Assembly (NCBI GenBank): GCA_015493635.1
Contig: WGCU01000087.1
Span: forward strand, 1 to 42,265
DNA length: 42,265 bases
Direction of reading: 5' to 3'
Origin: Spirochaetaceae bacterium
GTDB lineage: Bacteria; Spirochaetota; Spirochaetia; B11-G9
The notes beneath the pieces were generated by a model that saw only the letters and a list, made by a program, of their open reading frames with translations, had not been told where the DNA came from and searched no databases. The position numbers were made by a program, and so were the translations under genes. Shown piece by piece: positions 17,973-27,568 of the stretch (the first letter of the stretch is position 1; the number at the start of each line of letters is the position of its first letter).

Positions 17973-20357
17973 CTATTTATTAAAGGTGAGAACAGCTTCT
18001 GAACTTCTTATCTCTACCACTGCCGCGTCAACATTTTTATAGGTGTATAACACCTTCCCTCCGGTTACCGAAAGCAGGATTTTGCCCTGGTAGCGTATCC
18101 GGATTACAACCCCCGGTTCCCGTGCCTTAACGTTCAGTACCTTTCCGTCCTGCTGAATATCTATGCTTTTTTCATCAAAGGTTCTCATGGCACGATATCC
18201 GTTGGTCGCGTTGAGTGCTGTCAGCCACGGATAGTTGGTTTTAATAAAAGCTATCATCTGTTCAAAACTCTTTTTGAGCCCTGCCCAGTCCTTTCCCTGA
18301 CTCCTGTTTTTATCAAAAATATCATCCGCGTGGATAAAATGGCTCCAGAGTCCCGGACCGAGAATTCCGGAAATGATATCCGCTTTAATTCCCGGATCAA
18401 AGATGTAACCAGAGGTAATCCGCGGCATCATGTAGATATCGGGGAACTCTTTATTCCGGCCAAAATCATACACTTCTCCTTTACCTTCTCCTGAACGGAC
18501 CGTACTGACCGCCTTTATGGTAGGGAACACATGGTGTAGGGCTCTAATGCCGTCCTGGGATATTATATTGTGGGGGGCTACGTACGTACAGGGAAGACTG
18601 TATCTGCCGAACAAACGAATCCACTCCCTTTTTGCGTGATCGAACGCAACCTCCATCTCTTTCTCGGAAGACCAGAGAAATTCATTAATAGCAGTCTTTT
18701 TCAGGGTCGGTGAAACATGGTTATATCCATGCAGACCGAGATCTATACCGTCAGCCAGTTCCCCATATCCGATTTTACTTGGTTCATTGCCGCTGGCAAC
18801 ATAAAATTCTCCTGTTTCAAAGGGAGGCTTTGTCTCTGCATTGTAATTAAAGATAGCAAAGCTGGAAAAAGGAAGCCCTTCCCGCTTCAGGAGTGCTTTT
18901 ATATCCGGCCACCAGACCCGGGAATAGAAAGCTGTATCGGTAATCTTTAACGGGGGTTTTACTTCGTTATACATGGGAAGGGGCCAGTCATCTATGTACA
19001 TAATACTCAATGCCGGTGTTGCAGCAACACCAACCGGCTGAGCATACAGAAATGATTCAAGAATATATCCCAGATATTCACCAAAGATAAAGTTGTCCCA
19101 GTTCCACACAAGAACCTTTCCATTTTTAACCTTTGCAGTCCATAGAAGAGGAACCCTTCCGCTGTAATCGGTAGCCAGAATGTCAGCACTTTTAACCGGA
19201 ATACCGTATCCGGGGCTCCACTCAGTTTTCCTGTCATTTATCGATGTTTCCTCTCCGGTAAAAAACCCGTTTTTAATTCTGTAGCCGGTTGAATCCCTGA
19301 TAAACGATCTGTTTTTTGCAATACCAAGATACGGTGCAAGTTTGTCAAACCGGGCGCTCTCAAGTGATACGATGCTGCCTCCTCCCGTTAAAAACCGGTC
19401 TAGAATGGCTGGATTAAGACCCGCGTCAGAGGTAAGAATCAGCCCGGCGGCGGTAAAGGGGCGGAGATCAAGGGGAACCATCCCCCGGAACTCCCGGGAG
19501 CTAATAATGGTGTAGGGTATTTTTGCCCGTTTTAAATTACTTTCAGTGTACTCCAGAATTTTACCGGTGTGACTGTCTGCAGGATCGGTAAGGAGTGCGA
19601 TATTCTCTCCGGCAGCTTTAGGAAAGAGTGCTTCTGTTAAAAACATCTCCGGATTGATAAGCAGCTTTACCTTACCGTTCTCCACCCGGTAGAGATATCT
19701 GCTTAACGCGAAACCGCCGTTTCTGTTGGTCACAATAACAGGGCTGGGATCATACTTCTTATCCGTACGTTTTACCGCAAGCCAAATCTTCTTCTTTCTG
19801 TCGGAAGATATAAACCGGTAGAAAAATGCTGATTTTTTTACATCCTGTTTCGTCTGATATTCAACCATGGAGGGAACCATCGTAGTAATCTTCAGCTTAC
19901 TTCCGTCCTGGGTCCAATCACCGAAATACATAATACCCAGACGGTCCAGGGTAGTATTCAGACGGAGAGGTTTAACATACTCTTTCGTATCACGGTCCTG
20001 ATAGGCACCAAAATTATCAAGAACAAGAACCTTCTTCCCCTCCTCCATCATGGAATCCAGAAAGTTGAGATATGCGTAGGGCTTTTTCATGGAGGGCCCC
20101 CGGAACCAGGAGATAACAGCGCGGGAATACTGTGTCAGACTTTTCCCCGGAAGCCCCTTGTCTATGTCCCAGTATGTTATCTTGAGCCCCATTTTTTTCA
20201 AGGGGACTGACAGATAAAAATAGATTTCATTCTCTTTTGCAGTCTGCCCCTCCGACGATTTATACAGGGCAAGAACAGTCCTCTCATAACTTTCCGCGGA
20301 AACTGCAGTAAGAATAGTAAAAAAAAGTATAATTATTACCCCTATTCGCTGTTTCAT
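17973..20357 (-). CDS. PelA-like DUF2194 polysaccharide deacetylase
   Basis: A 794-aa exported protein (signal peptide about 1-22) of the DUF2194 type. It probably N-deacetylates the Pel polymer during export. The NodB-type deacetylase region shows MYIDDWPLPM (Asp pair near 456), GLHGYNHVSP (metal His residues near 543 and 547) and YVAPHN (third motif). The N-terminal half is a flavodoxin/amidotransferase-like region without the glycoside hydrolase domain of Pseudomonas PelA. The start is placed at 20357, six bases after AGGAGG, which overlaps the stop of the preceding gene. An upstream start at 20435 would overlap that gene by 68 bp and is rejected. Position in the operon supports the Pel assignment. 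Confidence 0.82.
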   Translation of the reverse strand: MKQRIGVIIILFFTILTAVSAESYERTVLALYKSSEGQTAKENEIYFYLSVPLKKMGLKITYWDIDKGLPGKSLTQYSRAVISWFRGPSMKKPYAYLNFLDSMMEEGKKVLVLDNFGAYQDRDTKEYVKPLRLNTTLDRLGIMYFGDWTQDGSKLKITTMVPSMVEYQTKQDVKKSAFFYRFISSDRKKKIWLAVKRTDKKYDPSPVIVTNRNGGFALSRYLYRVENGKVKLLINPEMFLTEALFPKAAGENIALLTDPADSHTGKILEYTESNLKRAKIPYTIISSREFRGMVPLDLRPFTAAGLILTSDAGLNPAILDRFLTGGGSIVSLESARFDKLAPYLGIAKNRSFIRDSTGYRIKNGFFTGEETSINDRKTEWSPGYGIPVKSADILATDYSGRVPLLWTAKVKNGKVLVWNWDNFIFGEYLGYILESFLYAQPVGVAATPALSIMYIDDWPLPMYNEVKPPLKITDTAFYSRVWWPDIKALLKREGLPFSSFAIFNYNAETKPPFETGEFYVASGNEPSKIGYGELADGIDLGLHGYNHVSPTLKKTAINEFLWSSEKEMEVAFDHAKREWIRLFGRYSLPCTYVAPHNIISQDGIRALHHVFPTIKAVSTVRSGEGKGEVYDFGRNKEFPDIYMMPRITSGYIFDPGIKADIISGILGPGLWSHFIHADDIFDKNRSQGKDWAGLKKSFEQMIAFIKTNYPWLTALNATNGYRAMRTFDEKSIDIQQDGKVLNVKAREPGVVIRIRYQGKILLSVTGGKVLYTYKNVDAAVVEIRSSEAVLTFNK

Positions 20358-20367
20358 TATCATCCTC

Positions 20368-23300
20368 CTACAGAGATAAAAGTTCAGGCAGTCCCGCATC
20401 AGCACCAAGCTCAACGGTAAATGACCAGTAATCAAAATTGCCCTTTACCGACCCGGAAAATTTCAGGTAACCATTAAAATCTTTATTGGTAAACGTAACC
20501 TTGTTACTCACATCAAGAGAGAGCCCTTTCCCCTGACTATCCGAATAGTAGCCGGCATAGATTCGGAGGGCATCTGCCAGAGATTGATCATCCTCAGTGT
20601 TAAAAACTGCTGACAGATCAACGGCACCTCCGGTATTTATTGCATTATCCGGAGCCCAGTATGTGTGAGAGAATCCGGCAGACGCGCTGTCCCAGGAGAA
20701 GCTGCCCGTTATACCCATCAGTAATTCAGGTTTTTCCAGCAGTGAAAAATTGTTGGAGATCTGGGAAGACAACCCGTACAGCGTATTACCATCCGCAACA
20801 AGACGGGAATACCCGGACAAAGAAAACGTTGTATCCTGTATAACCGGTTTCTTTATAAACCCGAAATCCACCTGAACACTTCCACTGCCCTCCTGATACG
20901 AGACAGGAGTATCCCCGGGCTGAAAGGTTTCATCAAGCCAGTTGTATACATAACCGGCATCAAAGATAAAGGGGCCGGTAACAGCTTCAATATCCGCTCC
21001 GGCAAAAGGGTAGGGACTAAATACTGATAAAAGAGAGCGGGGAGTCGTATCAGCAGAGTATGCCGCTCTCCCGGTACTTGTTACCAGATTTGAAAGGAGC
21101 GATATACCCGCAGAGGGAGTAACTGATACCTTTCCAAGGTTTACCTGTACCCCCAGAGAAAGTGACTGCAGAAAAGATGTCGGTGTATAGGTATGAGAAG
21201 AGTAGGTATAAAGAGTGTTTTGAACTGTGTAGTCAAGCGTATACCCAAAAATACCGTTAATGCCCTTTTTATACTGGGTATCCCCGGTAAAAGACTGCTG
21301 AGAGGAATCGAAAAATGTCGTTCCGATAAAGGTCAGTTGATCAGCGTGATCCCTGGCAAGACGGTTGTAAAACGCGGTAACATTGCCGAATAACGGATCT
21401 TCGTTGTAAACTTCCCTATAGAGTTTTTGCGCTTTAGCCCAATTTCCGTTACGGTCATATACCTGTGCCAGCTTATATTTTGCGCTGATATTCCACGGCT
21501 CTATGGCAAGTACCTGCCTGTATTGAGCAATAGCTTCAGGGTACTCCTTCCGGGTTTGATAAAAATCACCAAGTTCATTTCTCAGTCCGTAGGTATTCTC
21601 CGCAAGATTATAGAAATTCTGCAGCATCCGTGCCTTTAAAAAGGCATGGATCTTCTTAATCGTTTCTTCTACATCCCTTCCTGATTTTCTAAGTCCATCG
21701 TTGAAAGCAGTGTATTCCTTCAGTATGCTCTTTATGTTTCCGGCAGGATCATCGGTTAAAAACCCAAGGATATCTTCATCATCCGTTGACAGGAGGTGTA
21801 CGTAGTCCACAAGATCAGGTACGTAATCCGCAGCGGATTCTATTGCATCCTTGTTTTGATCATACATAAGAAGACTTTCCTTATCTTTTCCCATCCAGAG
21901 ATCAGTTTGAAAAAGGGCAAATGCCGCTCCTTTGACTTTACGGTTATTTTCAAAAACGGCAAGATTTTCCCGGGCAGATTTTAAATCCCCTTCAAACTGG
22001 TAGATAACCCCAAGATCATAATCAGCTAAAATAAGACCATCCTTCTTTACTGTTTCAAGCTCATCGAAAGTACTGCTTCGATCCCACTGCCAGTTTGATC
22101 CCTCTGTCAGTTTCTTGAAGGCTTCCGTTTTACTCTTTTCCTCATCCATCAGCCGGTTTAAATATTCTTTGTCATCAGCATACCGGCTCATGATGCTTTT
22201 ATATTTTTCTACAAATGATTCTTTTGCAGTGATAAGAGATGCCAATGCATCTCCTGTTGTTTCTACCTGCCGGGTAAGGGCATTCTTTTCATCGGCAGTA
22301 ATTTTATCTCCCTTTTCCTTCAGCAGTTTATTTTTCTTCGTAACCGCGTCATTATACGCTGAATAAGCTGATGAGAGCGCTTTACGTGAGCCCGAAATAT
22401 ATTCAGGTACCTTTTTCAAAAAATTATACAACGCATAGGATTTATCAAGGATTTCAAAAAAACGCGACATATCTTTCCGCGTTGCCCGCAGATTCCTGTA
22501 TCTATAGTTTGTAAGGATATTGAGGTATTCACGGATTGCCTCTTTTTTATAGCCGTTCCAGAAATACATTTCTGCCAGGGTTTTCCGCAGGCGGAGGTTA
22601 TCCGGATCGTTAGCAAGATCTGTTTCATACTCTTTAAGTACCCCTTCCCTCATTTTCTGTTTGTTGTTAAAATTCTGAAGCGCCTGTTCAACCTCAGGGG
22701 TCTTGATAAAGGTATCTGCAATCTTTTTCTGTAATGCAGGAATTTTATCTCTCTGCCCTGAGTGGGAATAAGCTTTTTCAAGGGAAAAATACAACTCAAG
22801 ATATTCAGGATGCTTATCAATTGCTTCCAGGTAGGTTTCCACTGCTTTATCCGGATATCCGTTTATAAGGAAAATTGCAGCAAGTTTTTTGTACTGCTCT
22901 ACATCGTCACCGACAAGAAGTTTCACCTGCTCGAATACCTTCTGGGCATTTACATCATCGGAATTCCAGAGGTAGGTAATACCAAGATTTGCGAGGAGAT
23001 TCAAATTCCCGGGAAACTGTTTCAATCCGTCTTTGTAGAAAGAAATTGACTCACCGTACTGCCCTATCCATGCGGCAACCTTACCTGCCTCGGCCCAGTA
23101 ATCCAGCTTTTCAGGTACAATTTCAAGAAGATCCCTGTATTCAGCTAATCCGTCACTGAACGAGCCTTTCCATATAAGATTCTTTGCTATAAGCAGTTCT
23201 ATATCAGGATCATCCGGCTGGAGCAGCAGTGCCTTCCGTAAATTCTTGAGAGCATTCAGATAATCTCCAACAAGAGAGTAAACCATTGATATTTCTACAT

Positions 23301-24024
23301 AATTTTCTGAATTCTCCGGATTATCCCGAATAAGAATTTGATAATCCTCAATTGATTTAAAAGGGTTATCTATCGACCTGTCATTCAGGTCTTTCGGGAA
23401 AACGCGGGGAAGCTTCCCGGACAGAACCGGTTCCCCCTTCTCTTTCCGTACGAGAAAGAAGTTATCTATATAAAAGAAGTATTTATTGTCGTATCCCCGT
23501 TTAAAGGGAACTTCAATTCTCAGGCGGTGTTCTCCTGCTGACAAATCCACATCTTTTACATAGTTCCAGTAATAGGCCGGAGCATAGTTACTGACAACGT
23601 GCATATTTTCCCGGTATATATCACTTTCATAAAGTTTATCGATGGTAAGTTTAAAGGGTGATGCATAGGACGGAAGCAGTTCATTTTTGTTTCCGGGAGG
23701 TGTACCACCGTACCAAAGTTCGTAGGTTCCGTCTTTTTCAGCATAAAATACGTAATCGGCAAAATAGGAAGAGCCTTCAGGAGGATCTGCTTTCTCATTA
23801 AGCTGTAACGTTCTATATCCGGAACAGCTGTAATTCAGTATCGGCTGACGGTTAAAATTTGTTGACAGAGCGTCTTCTCCCTCAACAAATATTATATCCG
23901 GATTCGTTTTTGGCAGAACCGCGGTAATTTTTTTACTTGATGAAGCAGATTTCCCTGTTTGATCCTGCGCAGAGAGTACCGATACCACCATACATGCTAA
24001 AAGTATAAAAATATATTTCTTCAT
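20368..24024 (-). CDS. PelB-like export protein: carbohydrate-binding-like domain, TPR arrays, coiled coil and C-terminal beta-barrel
   Basis: A 1218-aa envelope protein, probably the periplasmic scaffold and outer-membrane pore of the Pel machine. Order: signal peptide (1-19); a beta-sandwich resembling CBM6-type modules (about 40-205, with VEGEDALS near the start); TPR repeats (about 225-480); an Ala/Lys/Glu-rich coiled coil (about 545-670); more TPRs (about 675-905); and about 300 residues of alternating strands suggesting a porin-type barrel. P. aeruginosa PelB has TPRs plus a barrel and works with the lipoprotein PelC. No pelC is present here, and the N-terminal sugar-binding-like domain is extra. 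GGAGG precedes the ATG. The next gene starts within its stop region. The barrel and the CBM-like call rest on pattern only. Confidence 0.75.
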   Translation of the reverse strand: MKKYIFILLACMVVSVLSAQDQTGKSASSSKKITAVLPKTNPDIIFVEGEDALSTNFNRQPILNYSCSGYRTLQLNEKADPPEGSSYFADYVFYAEKDGTYELWYGGTPPGNKNELLPSYASPFKLTIDKLYESDIYRENMHVVSNYAPAYYWNYVKDVDLSAGEHRLRIEVPFKRGYDNKYFFYIDNFFLVRKEKGEPVLSGKLPRVFPKDLNDRSIDNPFKSIEDYQILIRDNPENSENYVEISMVYSLVGDYLNALKNLRKALLLQPDDPDIELLIAKNLIWKGSFSDGLAEYRDLLEIVPEKLDYWAEAGKVAAWIGQYGESISFYKDGLKQFPGNLNLLANLGITYLWNSDDVNAQKVFEQVKLLVGDDVEQYKKLAAIFLINGYPDKAVETYLEAIDKHPEYLELYFSLEKAYSHSGQRDKIPALQKKIADTFIKTPEVEQALQNFNNKQKMREGVLKEYETDLANDPDNLRLRKTLAEMYFWNGYKKEAIREYLNILTNYRYRNLRATRKDMSRFFEILDKSYALYNFLKKVPEYISGSRKALSSAYSAYNDAVTKKNKLLKEKGDKITADEKNALTRQVETTGDALASLITAKESFVEKYKSIMSRYADDKEYLNRLMDEEKSKTEAFKKLTEGSNWQWDRSSTFDELETVKKDGLILADYDLGVIYQFEGDLKSARENLAVFENNRKVKGAAFALFQTDLWMGKDKESLLMYDQNKDAIESAADYVPDLVDYVHLLSTDDEDILGFLTDDPAGNIKSILKEYTAFNDGLRKSGRDVEETIKKIHAFLKARMLQNFYNLAENTYGLRNELGDFYQTRKEYPEAIAQYRQVLAIEPWNISAKYKLAQVYDRNGNWAKAQKLYREVYNEDPLFGNVTAFYNRLARDHADQLTFIGTTFFDSSQQSFTGDTQYKKGINGIFGYTLDYTVQNTLYTYSSHTYTPTSFLQSLSLGVQVNLGKVSVTPSAGISLLSNLVTSTGRAAYSADTTPRSLLSVFSPYPFAGADIEAVTGPFIFDAGYVYNWLDETFQPGDTPVSYQEGSGSVQVDFGFIKKPVIQDTTFSLSGYSRLVADGNTLYGLSSQISNNFSLLEKPELLMGITGSFSWDSASAGFSHTYWAPDNAINTGGAVDLSAVFNTEDDQSLADALRIYAGYYSDSQGKGLSLDVSNKVTFTNKDFNGYLKFSGSVKGNFDYWSFTVELGADAGLPELLSL

Positions 24025-24039
24025 TCCATTCCTCCGTCA

Positions 24040-25416
24040 TTAAAATTGACTGAAAAGCTTTTGATCAAAGGTTAAGATTCCCCTGTATAGAAAGACAAGA
24101 GCACAGACTGTTCCTCCCGCTCCTGCAGCAAGGTATCCTGCACCATAGTACGGAATATTAACCGATACCCCATACAATGTAACACCAAAATTAACAGAAA
24201 AAAACAATAATGCAGCAATAAATGTCTCTTTATACTTTTCAATATAAAAGAGAAATGTCAGGGTTGTAAGAAAGAGCAGATTAAAAAAAAGCGCTCCTAA
24301 GGTGATACGAAGAGTAAGCACGGTGGAAACACCGTTCATCAGGGTGTTTTTTAAAACCGGAGCCAGAATAATAAGCACAAAGGTAATCGTTCCCTGGAAA
24401 AGCGCCTCTTCTGTTATACTTGTTTTGACTGTTTTTAAGAGACTGTGTTTACTCCCGGCTATGTTCGAAAGATTACTTGTACTCATCTGGAGAAGAAGGC
24501 GTTTTAAGGAAACAAAATAGTTTGATTCTGAAAATATCATAAAATAAACGAGTCCCGGTATAATGGTTAAATTAGCTAAATACACAGACATGTCGTAATC
24601 GGCAAAAAGCCTGATAAACGTTCCGTATACAGAGCCCCCCTTAAGGTTCCACAGTACTATTTTGTCTATCCAGATACCGGTTGAATAGAAAATACCTGTC
24701 AGGAGAAGGAACTTGTACTTGCCGAAGTACCCAAGAAGCGGCTGCAATTCTCTGAGAAAGGGTGCAGGGCTGGAACTCAGAAAAATAAGCAGCAGTAACG
24801 ACAAAAGAATAAATACCTGTCCGGTACAGAAACCAGCAAGAGCTCCGCTTAAAAAGAAATGCTTCCCCAGGAACATGGCTGCAAAAATGGAAACCGCCAT
24901 TCCGGCGAGATAGATAAAAGAGATAACCATGTACCGTTTGAGCAATGTTATATATATCATAACAAGCCAAATAAGGTTGATGGAAATAAAAAGAATAACC
25001 GCAGAGACTTTGAACATAAAAGGATAGGCAACAGTAGGAATGTGCATGTTTAACACAGCAATAACAGCCGGTATACCAGAGAGAACCATTATACCGAGAA
25101 TGGCCAGAAGGAGGGCTCCAAACGCACGGCGCTGCTTTTTTATGTAGATAAGGTCTGAAATATACCGGGTAAATATGTAGTGGATTCCTCCAAAGAGTGA
25201 CAAGGAAAAGGCGTAAGAATAAACAATCACCGCTGTAAACAGGCTCCCTCCTTCAAGGAGTGCCGAAGCCGCGGCACGGTACAGGAAGAAGATACCGATT
25301 ATTGACAATAACCAGGGACCGGCAACGATAATAATACCGGCCAGAGCAGCCTTAAAAACACTGCTTACTCCCCCCTTCCGCAGTACCTTTTGAAGTTCAA
25401 ATCCTATTCCTGCCAT
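24040..25416 (-). CDS. pelG: Pel exopolysaccharide inner-membrane transporter PelG
   Basis: A 458-aa polytopic membrane protein with about 12 hydrophobic helices, similar in arrangement to MOP/Wzx flippases. The N-terminus MAGIGFELQKVLRKGGVSS is the characteristic PelG opening. It is thought to move the growing Pel polymer across the inner membrane together with PelF, PelD and PelE. Its ATG overlaps the PelF stop by one base (TAATG), so translation is coupled. It lies between the cytosolic glycosyltransferase and the periplasmic/outer-membrane component, as in other pel operons. Confidence 0.92.
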   Translation of the reverse strand: MAGIGFELQKVLRKGGVSSVFKAALAGIIIVAGPWLLSIIGIFFLYRAAASALLEGGSLFTAVIVYSYAFSLSLFGGIHYIFTRYISDLIYIKKQRRAFGALLLAILGIMVLSGIPAVIAVLNMHIPTVAYPFMFKVSAVILFISINLIWLVMIYITLLKRYMVISFIYLAGMAVSIFAAMFLGKHFFLSGALAGFCTGQVFILLSLLLLIFLSSSPAPFLRELQPLLGYFGKYKFLLLTGIFYSTGIWIDKIVLWNLKGGSVYGTFIRLFADYDMSVYLANLTIIPGLVYFMIFSESNYFVSLKRLLLQMSTSNLSNIAGSKHSLLKTVKTSITEEALFQGTITFVLIILAPVLKNTLMNGVSTVLTLRITLGALFFNLLFLTTLTFLFYIEKYKETFIAALLFFSVNFGVTLYGVSVNIPYYGAGYLAAGAGGTVCALVFLYRGILTFDQKLFSQF

Positions 25417-26807
25417 TATTCTACCCCAAGTCTCCTGTATAGTTCACGGTATTTGTCATACAGATCGTTCTTGTTGTACAAACGTTCAACCTTCTCCCTG
25501 TTCTTTTTTACTTCCTCCTGCATTATATCCGGATGAGCATGAATGTAGAAAACATTTCGTGAGAGCCGTTCAGCATCCTTGGAGGATGCCAGAAACCGTT
25601 CATCATACTCAAGCATTTCAGGGACGTTCCCTACCCGTGTTGAGACAACAGGAATCCCCGCCGCGTATGCTTCCAGAATAACAAGAGGCTGTGCTTCCCG
25701 GACACTTGTTAACAGCAGTACATCAAGGAAAGAATAATACTCAAGAACATTTTGCCGGCCGGTAAACTGGAATACATCTGTCAGGTTGAAACTTTCCACC
25801 ATCCGGACACAATCTTCATAGTAGGCGGGATCCTCATCTGTCGGGCCAATACAGTAAAACCGGGCCTCCTTAATATGGTCATACACTATTTTAGACATGG
25901 TAATAAACGTTTTAATGTCCTTTATGGGGACAACTCTTCCTACAAGCCCCACATGGAAGCCGTCTCTGTCTTCACGTTTAACAGATGAAAAACGCTCTAT
26001 ATCAATCCCGTTTGGGATAACAACCGCGTTTTCCGGTTTTGCTCCCAGAGAAAGCTGTATTCTCCGGTTATACTCAAAAAGGGACGTTGATATATCTGAA
26101 TAATGGTACGACACCCTGCTCAGGGTATTGTAGATCTTGATCCACATATCCCGTTGATATCCCCGGAGGAATGCTGCCTTTCGCAGTTCCATTTCCCTTT
26201 CTTTATGATACAATCCATGCTCCGTCAGGAGAAACGGTTTATGAAGACGGATCTTTGCGGCAACCGCTGCAAGTCCTGCATATCCGGTTGAAACTGAATG
26301 GTAGATGTCCGCTTCCGGAAGGGTGGCCCCAAGAATGGTAAAAATCATGTTATGGGAAGACCGCCATGCCCAGAAATAGTCAGAAAATGCGTACACAGGA
26401 TTGTTCATCCTGTTCAGAGTTTCAATCATCTTCCAACCGACAGAACTTTTTACAGCTGTTTCATACGCATAGAACCCTTCCGGCATATTTGCTATTATTT
26501 CCTCCAGCCCGGGAACAGCTTTATTTCTGAATACTTCATGCATTTCTTTTATAAGTTTTAATGTTCTCCCGGGATGCTTCATTTTTTTTTCTGATTTTTG
26601 CAGATGCGAAAGTATTATATCTTTGTGTTCGACGACATTTTCAGGCAGTTTGTATTTTAGGGTCTGCTTATCATCGGGAGAAATACTGAAAAGCGAAAAC
26701 TCTATCTCCGGCATTCCCTGGATAAGGTCATGAACCCACGAAGAGACCCCTCCCGTAATATAGGGATACGATCCCTCAAGGATAAAACAAACCCGCAGCG
26801 GTTTCAT
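25416..26807 (-). CDS. pelF: Pel polysaccharide glycosyltransferase PelF
   Basis: A 463-aa cytosolic GT4-family glycosyltransferase, the polymerase-type enzyme of the Pel pathway (UDP-GlcNAc/GalNAc-type donors in the known systems). The N-terminus FILEGSYPYITGGVSSWVHD matches the PelF signature. The donor half contains GLVGRVVPIKDIKTF near 285-300 and REAQPLVILEAYAAG near 385-400, an E-x7-E motif. Length is close to that of known PelF proteins. The start codon overlaps the upstream gene's stop (ATGA). The assignment is strong because both the sequence signature and the neighbours agree. Confidence 0.93.
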   Translation of the reverse strand: MKPLRVCFILEGSYPYITGGVSSWVHDLIQGMPEIEFSLFSISPDDKQTLKYKLPENVVEHKDIILSHLQKSEKKMKHPGRTLKLIKEMHEVFRNKAVPGLEEIIANMPEGFYAYETAVKSSVGWKMIETLNRMNNPVYAFSDYFWAWRSSHNMIFTILGATLPEADIYHSVSTGYAGLAAVAAKIRLHKPFLLTEHGLYHKEREMELRKAAFLRGYQRDMWIKIYNTLSRVSYHYSDISTSLFEYNRRIQLSLGAKPENAVVIPNGIDIERFSSVKREDRDGFHVGLVGRVVPIKDIKTFITMSKIVYDHIKEARFYCIGPTDEDPAYYEDCVRMVESFNLTDVFQFTGRQNVLEYYSFLDVLLLTSVREAQPLVILEAYAAGIPVVSTRVGNVPEMLEYDERFLASSKDAERLSRNVFYIHAHPDIMQEEVKKNREKVERLYNKNDLYDKYRELYRRLGVE

Positions 26808-27565
26808 TGTTCATCCCCAAGCCAGTAGTACAGAAGCATTTTCCTTTCAGCTGGCAGATCCTCAGCTTTTTCCCTCAGCTCTCTGCATAAGGGGAAAACA
26901 AGATCATACTTTTTCATGGCAAAGGCTATTTCTGCCTTTAAAAAGAGATAATCAGTATCCTTTTCGTTACTTTCCCTCTCCAAAATATCCATCGCGTTTC
27001 TGTACAGCTGCAGTTCAAGAAGAATACGAACCATCAGGCCAAGCTCTTCAATGGTAAGCTTCCGATGGGCTCTGACAAAGTTCATCCGGCTGTATGCTTC
27101 CTTGAAATAGAATTTTTTTATACTAACCCGGCTTCCGTTAATCATGGCCAATTCAAAAAATATTTTCCCGAGCTCCGAATGGACTTCGCTGCTTTCATCA
27201 TTGTCTTTTTCAGGGTCTTTTGCAAGCAGCTCCTTTAACTGTTCTATCCTGCTGTTATATCTATTCTCGATAATATTTATACTTTCCGCGGCAAATAACG
27301 CTGTTTCCTGATCATGAGAGTATATCAGCTTCTCAAAAATCCCTATAAGAACAACATTTGCCTCAAGATCAAGATCTTTCCTTGATAAAAGGCGTTCAAT
27401 GGCCTCCATATCAAAGGGCTCCTCATTAAGAGGTTTTGTGGATCCTGATTTAAATATGAACATTTCTATAGGATTAAAACCTGTTTCATAGGCTTTTAAC
27501 GCCGCCGCGGGAGTCTTTGGCCGATACAGTTCCCGGCTGCTCTTGAAAAATTCAAACCCTTCCAC
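26804..27565 (-). CDS. PelE-like helical repeat protein
   Basis: A 253-aa all-helical protein with TPR-like repeats (for example FELAMINGSRVSIKKFYFKEAY and DYLFLKAEIAFAMKKYDLVF) and no membrane segment. It occupies the pelE slot between pelD and pelF. Pseudomonas PelE has TM helices followed by TPRs that contact PelD; here only the repeat part is visible, so it would be cytosolic and possibly bridge PelD and PelF. A GTG start at 27565 lies 3 bp after the PelD stop, preceded by AAGG. The PelE role is inferred from position and fold, not from clear sequence similarity. Confidence 0.65.
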   Translation of the reverse strand: MEGFEFFKSSRELYRPKTPAAALKAYETGFNPIEMFIFKSGSTKPLNEEPFDMEAIERLLSRKDLDLEANVVLIGIFEKLIYSHDQETALFAAESINIIENRYNSRIEQLKELLAKDPEKDNDESSEVHSELGKIFFELAMINGSRVSIKKFYFKEAYSRMNFVRAHRKLTIEELGLMVRILLELQLYRNAMDILERESNEKDTDYLFLKAEIAFAMKKYDLVFPLCRELREKAEDLPAERKMLLYYWLGDEQ

Positions 27566-27568
27566 GTA

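Noticed and set aside
20358-20435. Longer start for the DUF2194 deacetylase
   Set aside because: It would overlap the upstream gene by 68 bp and hide the signal peptide; AGGAGG lies six bases before 20357.
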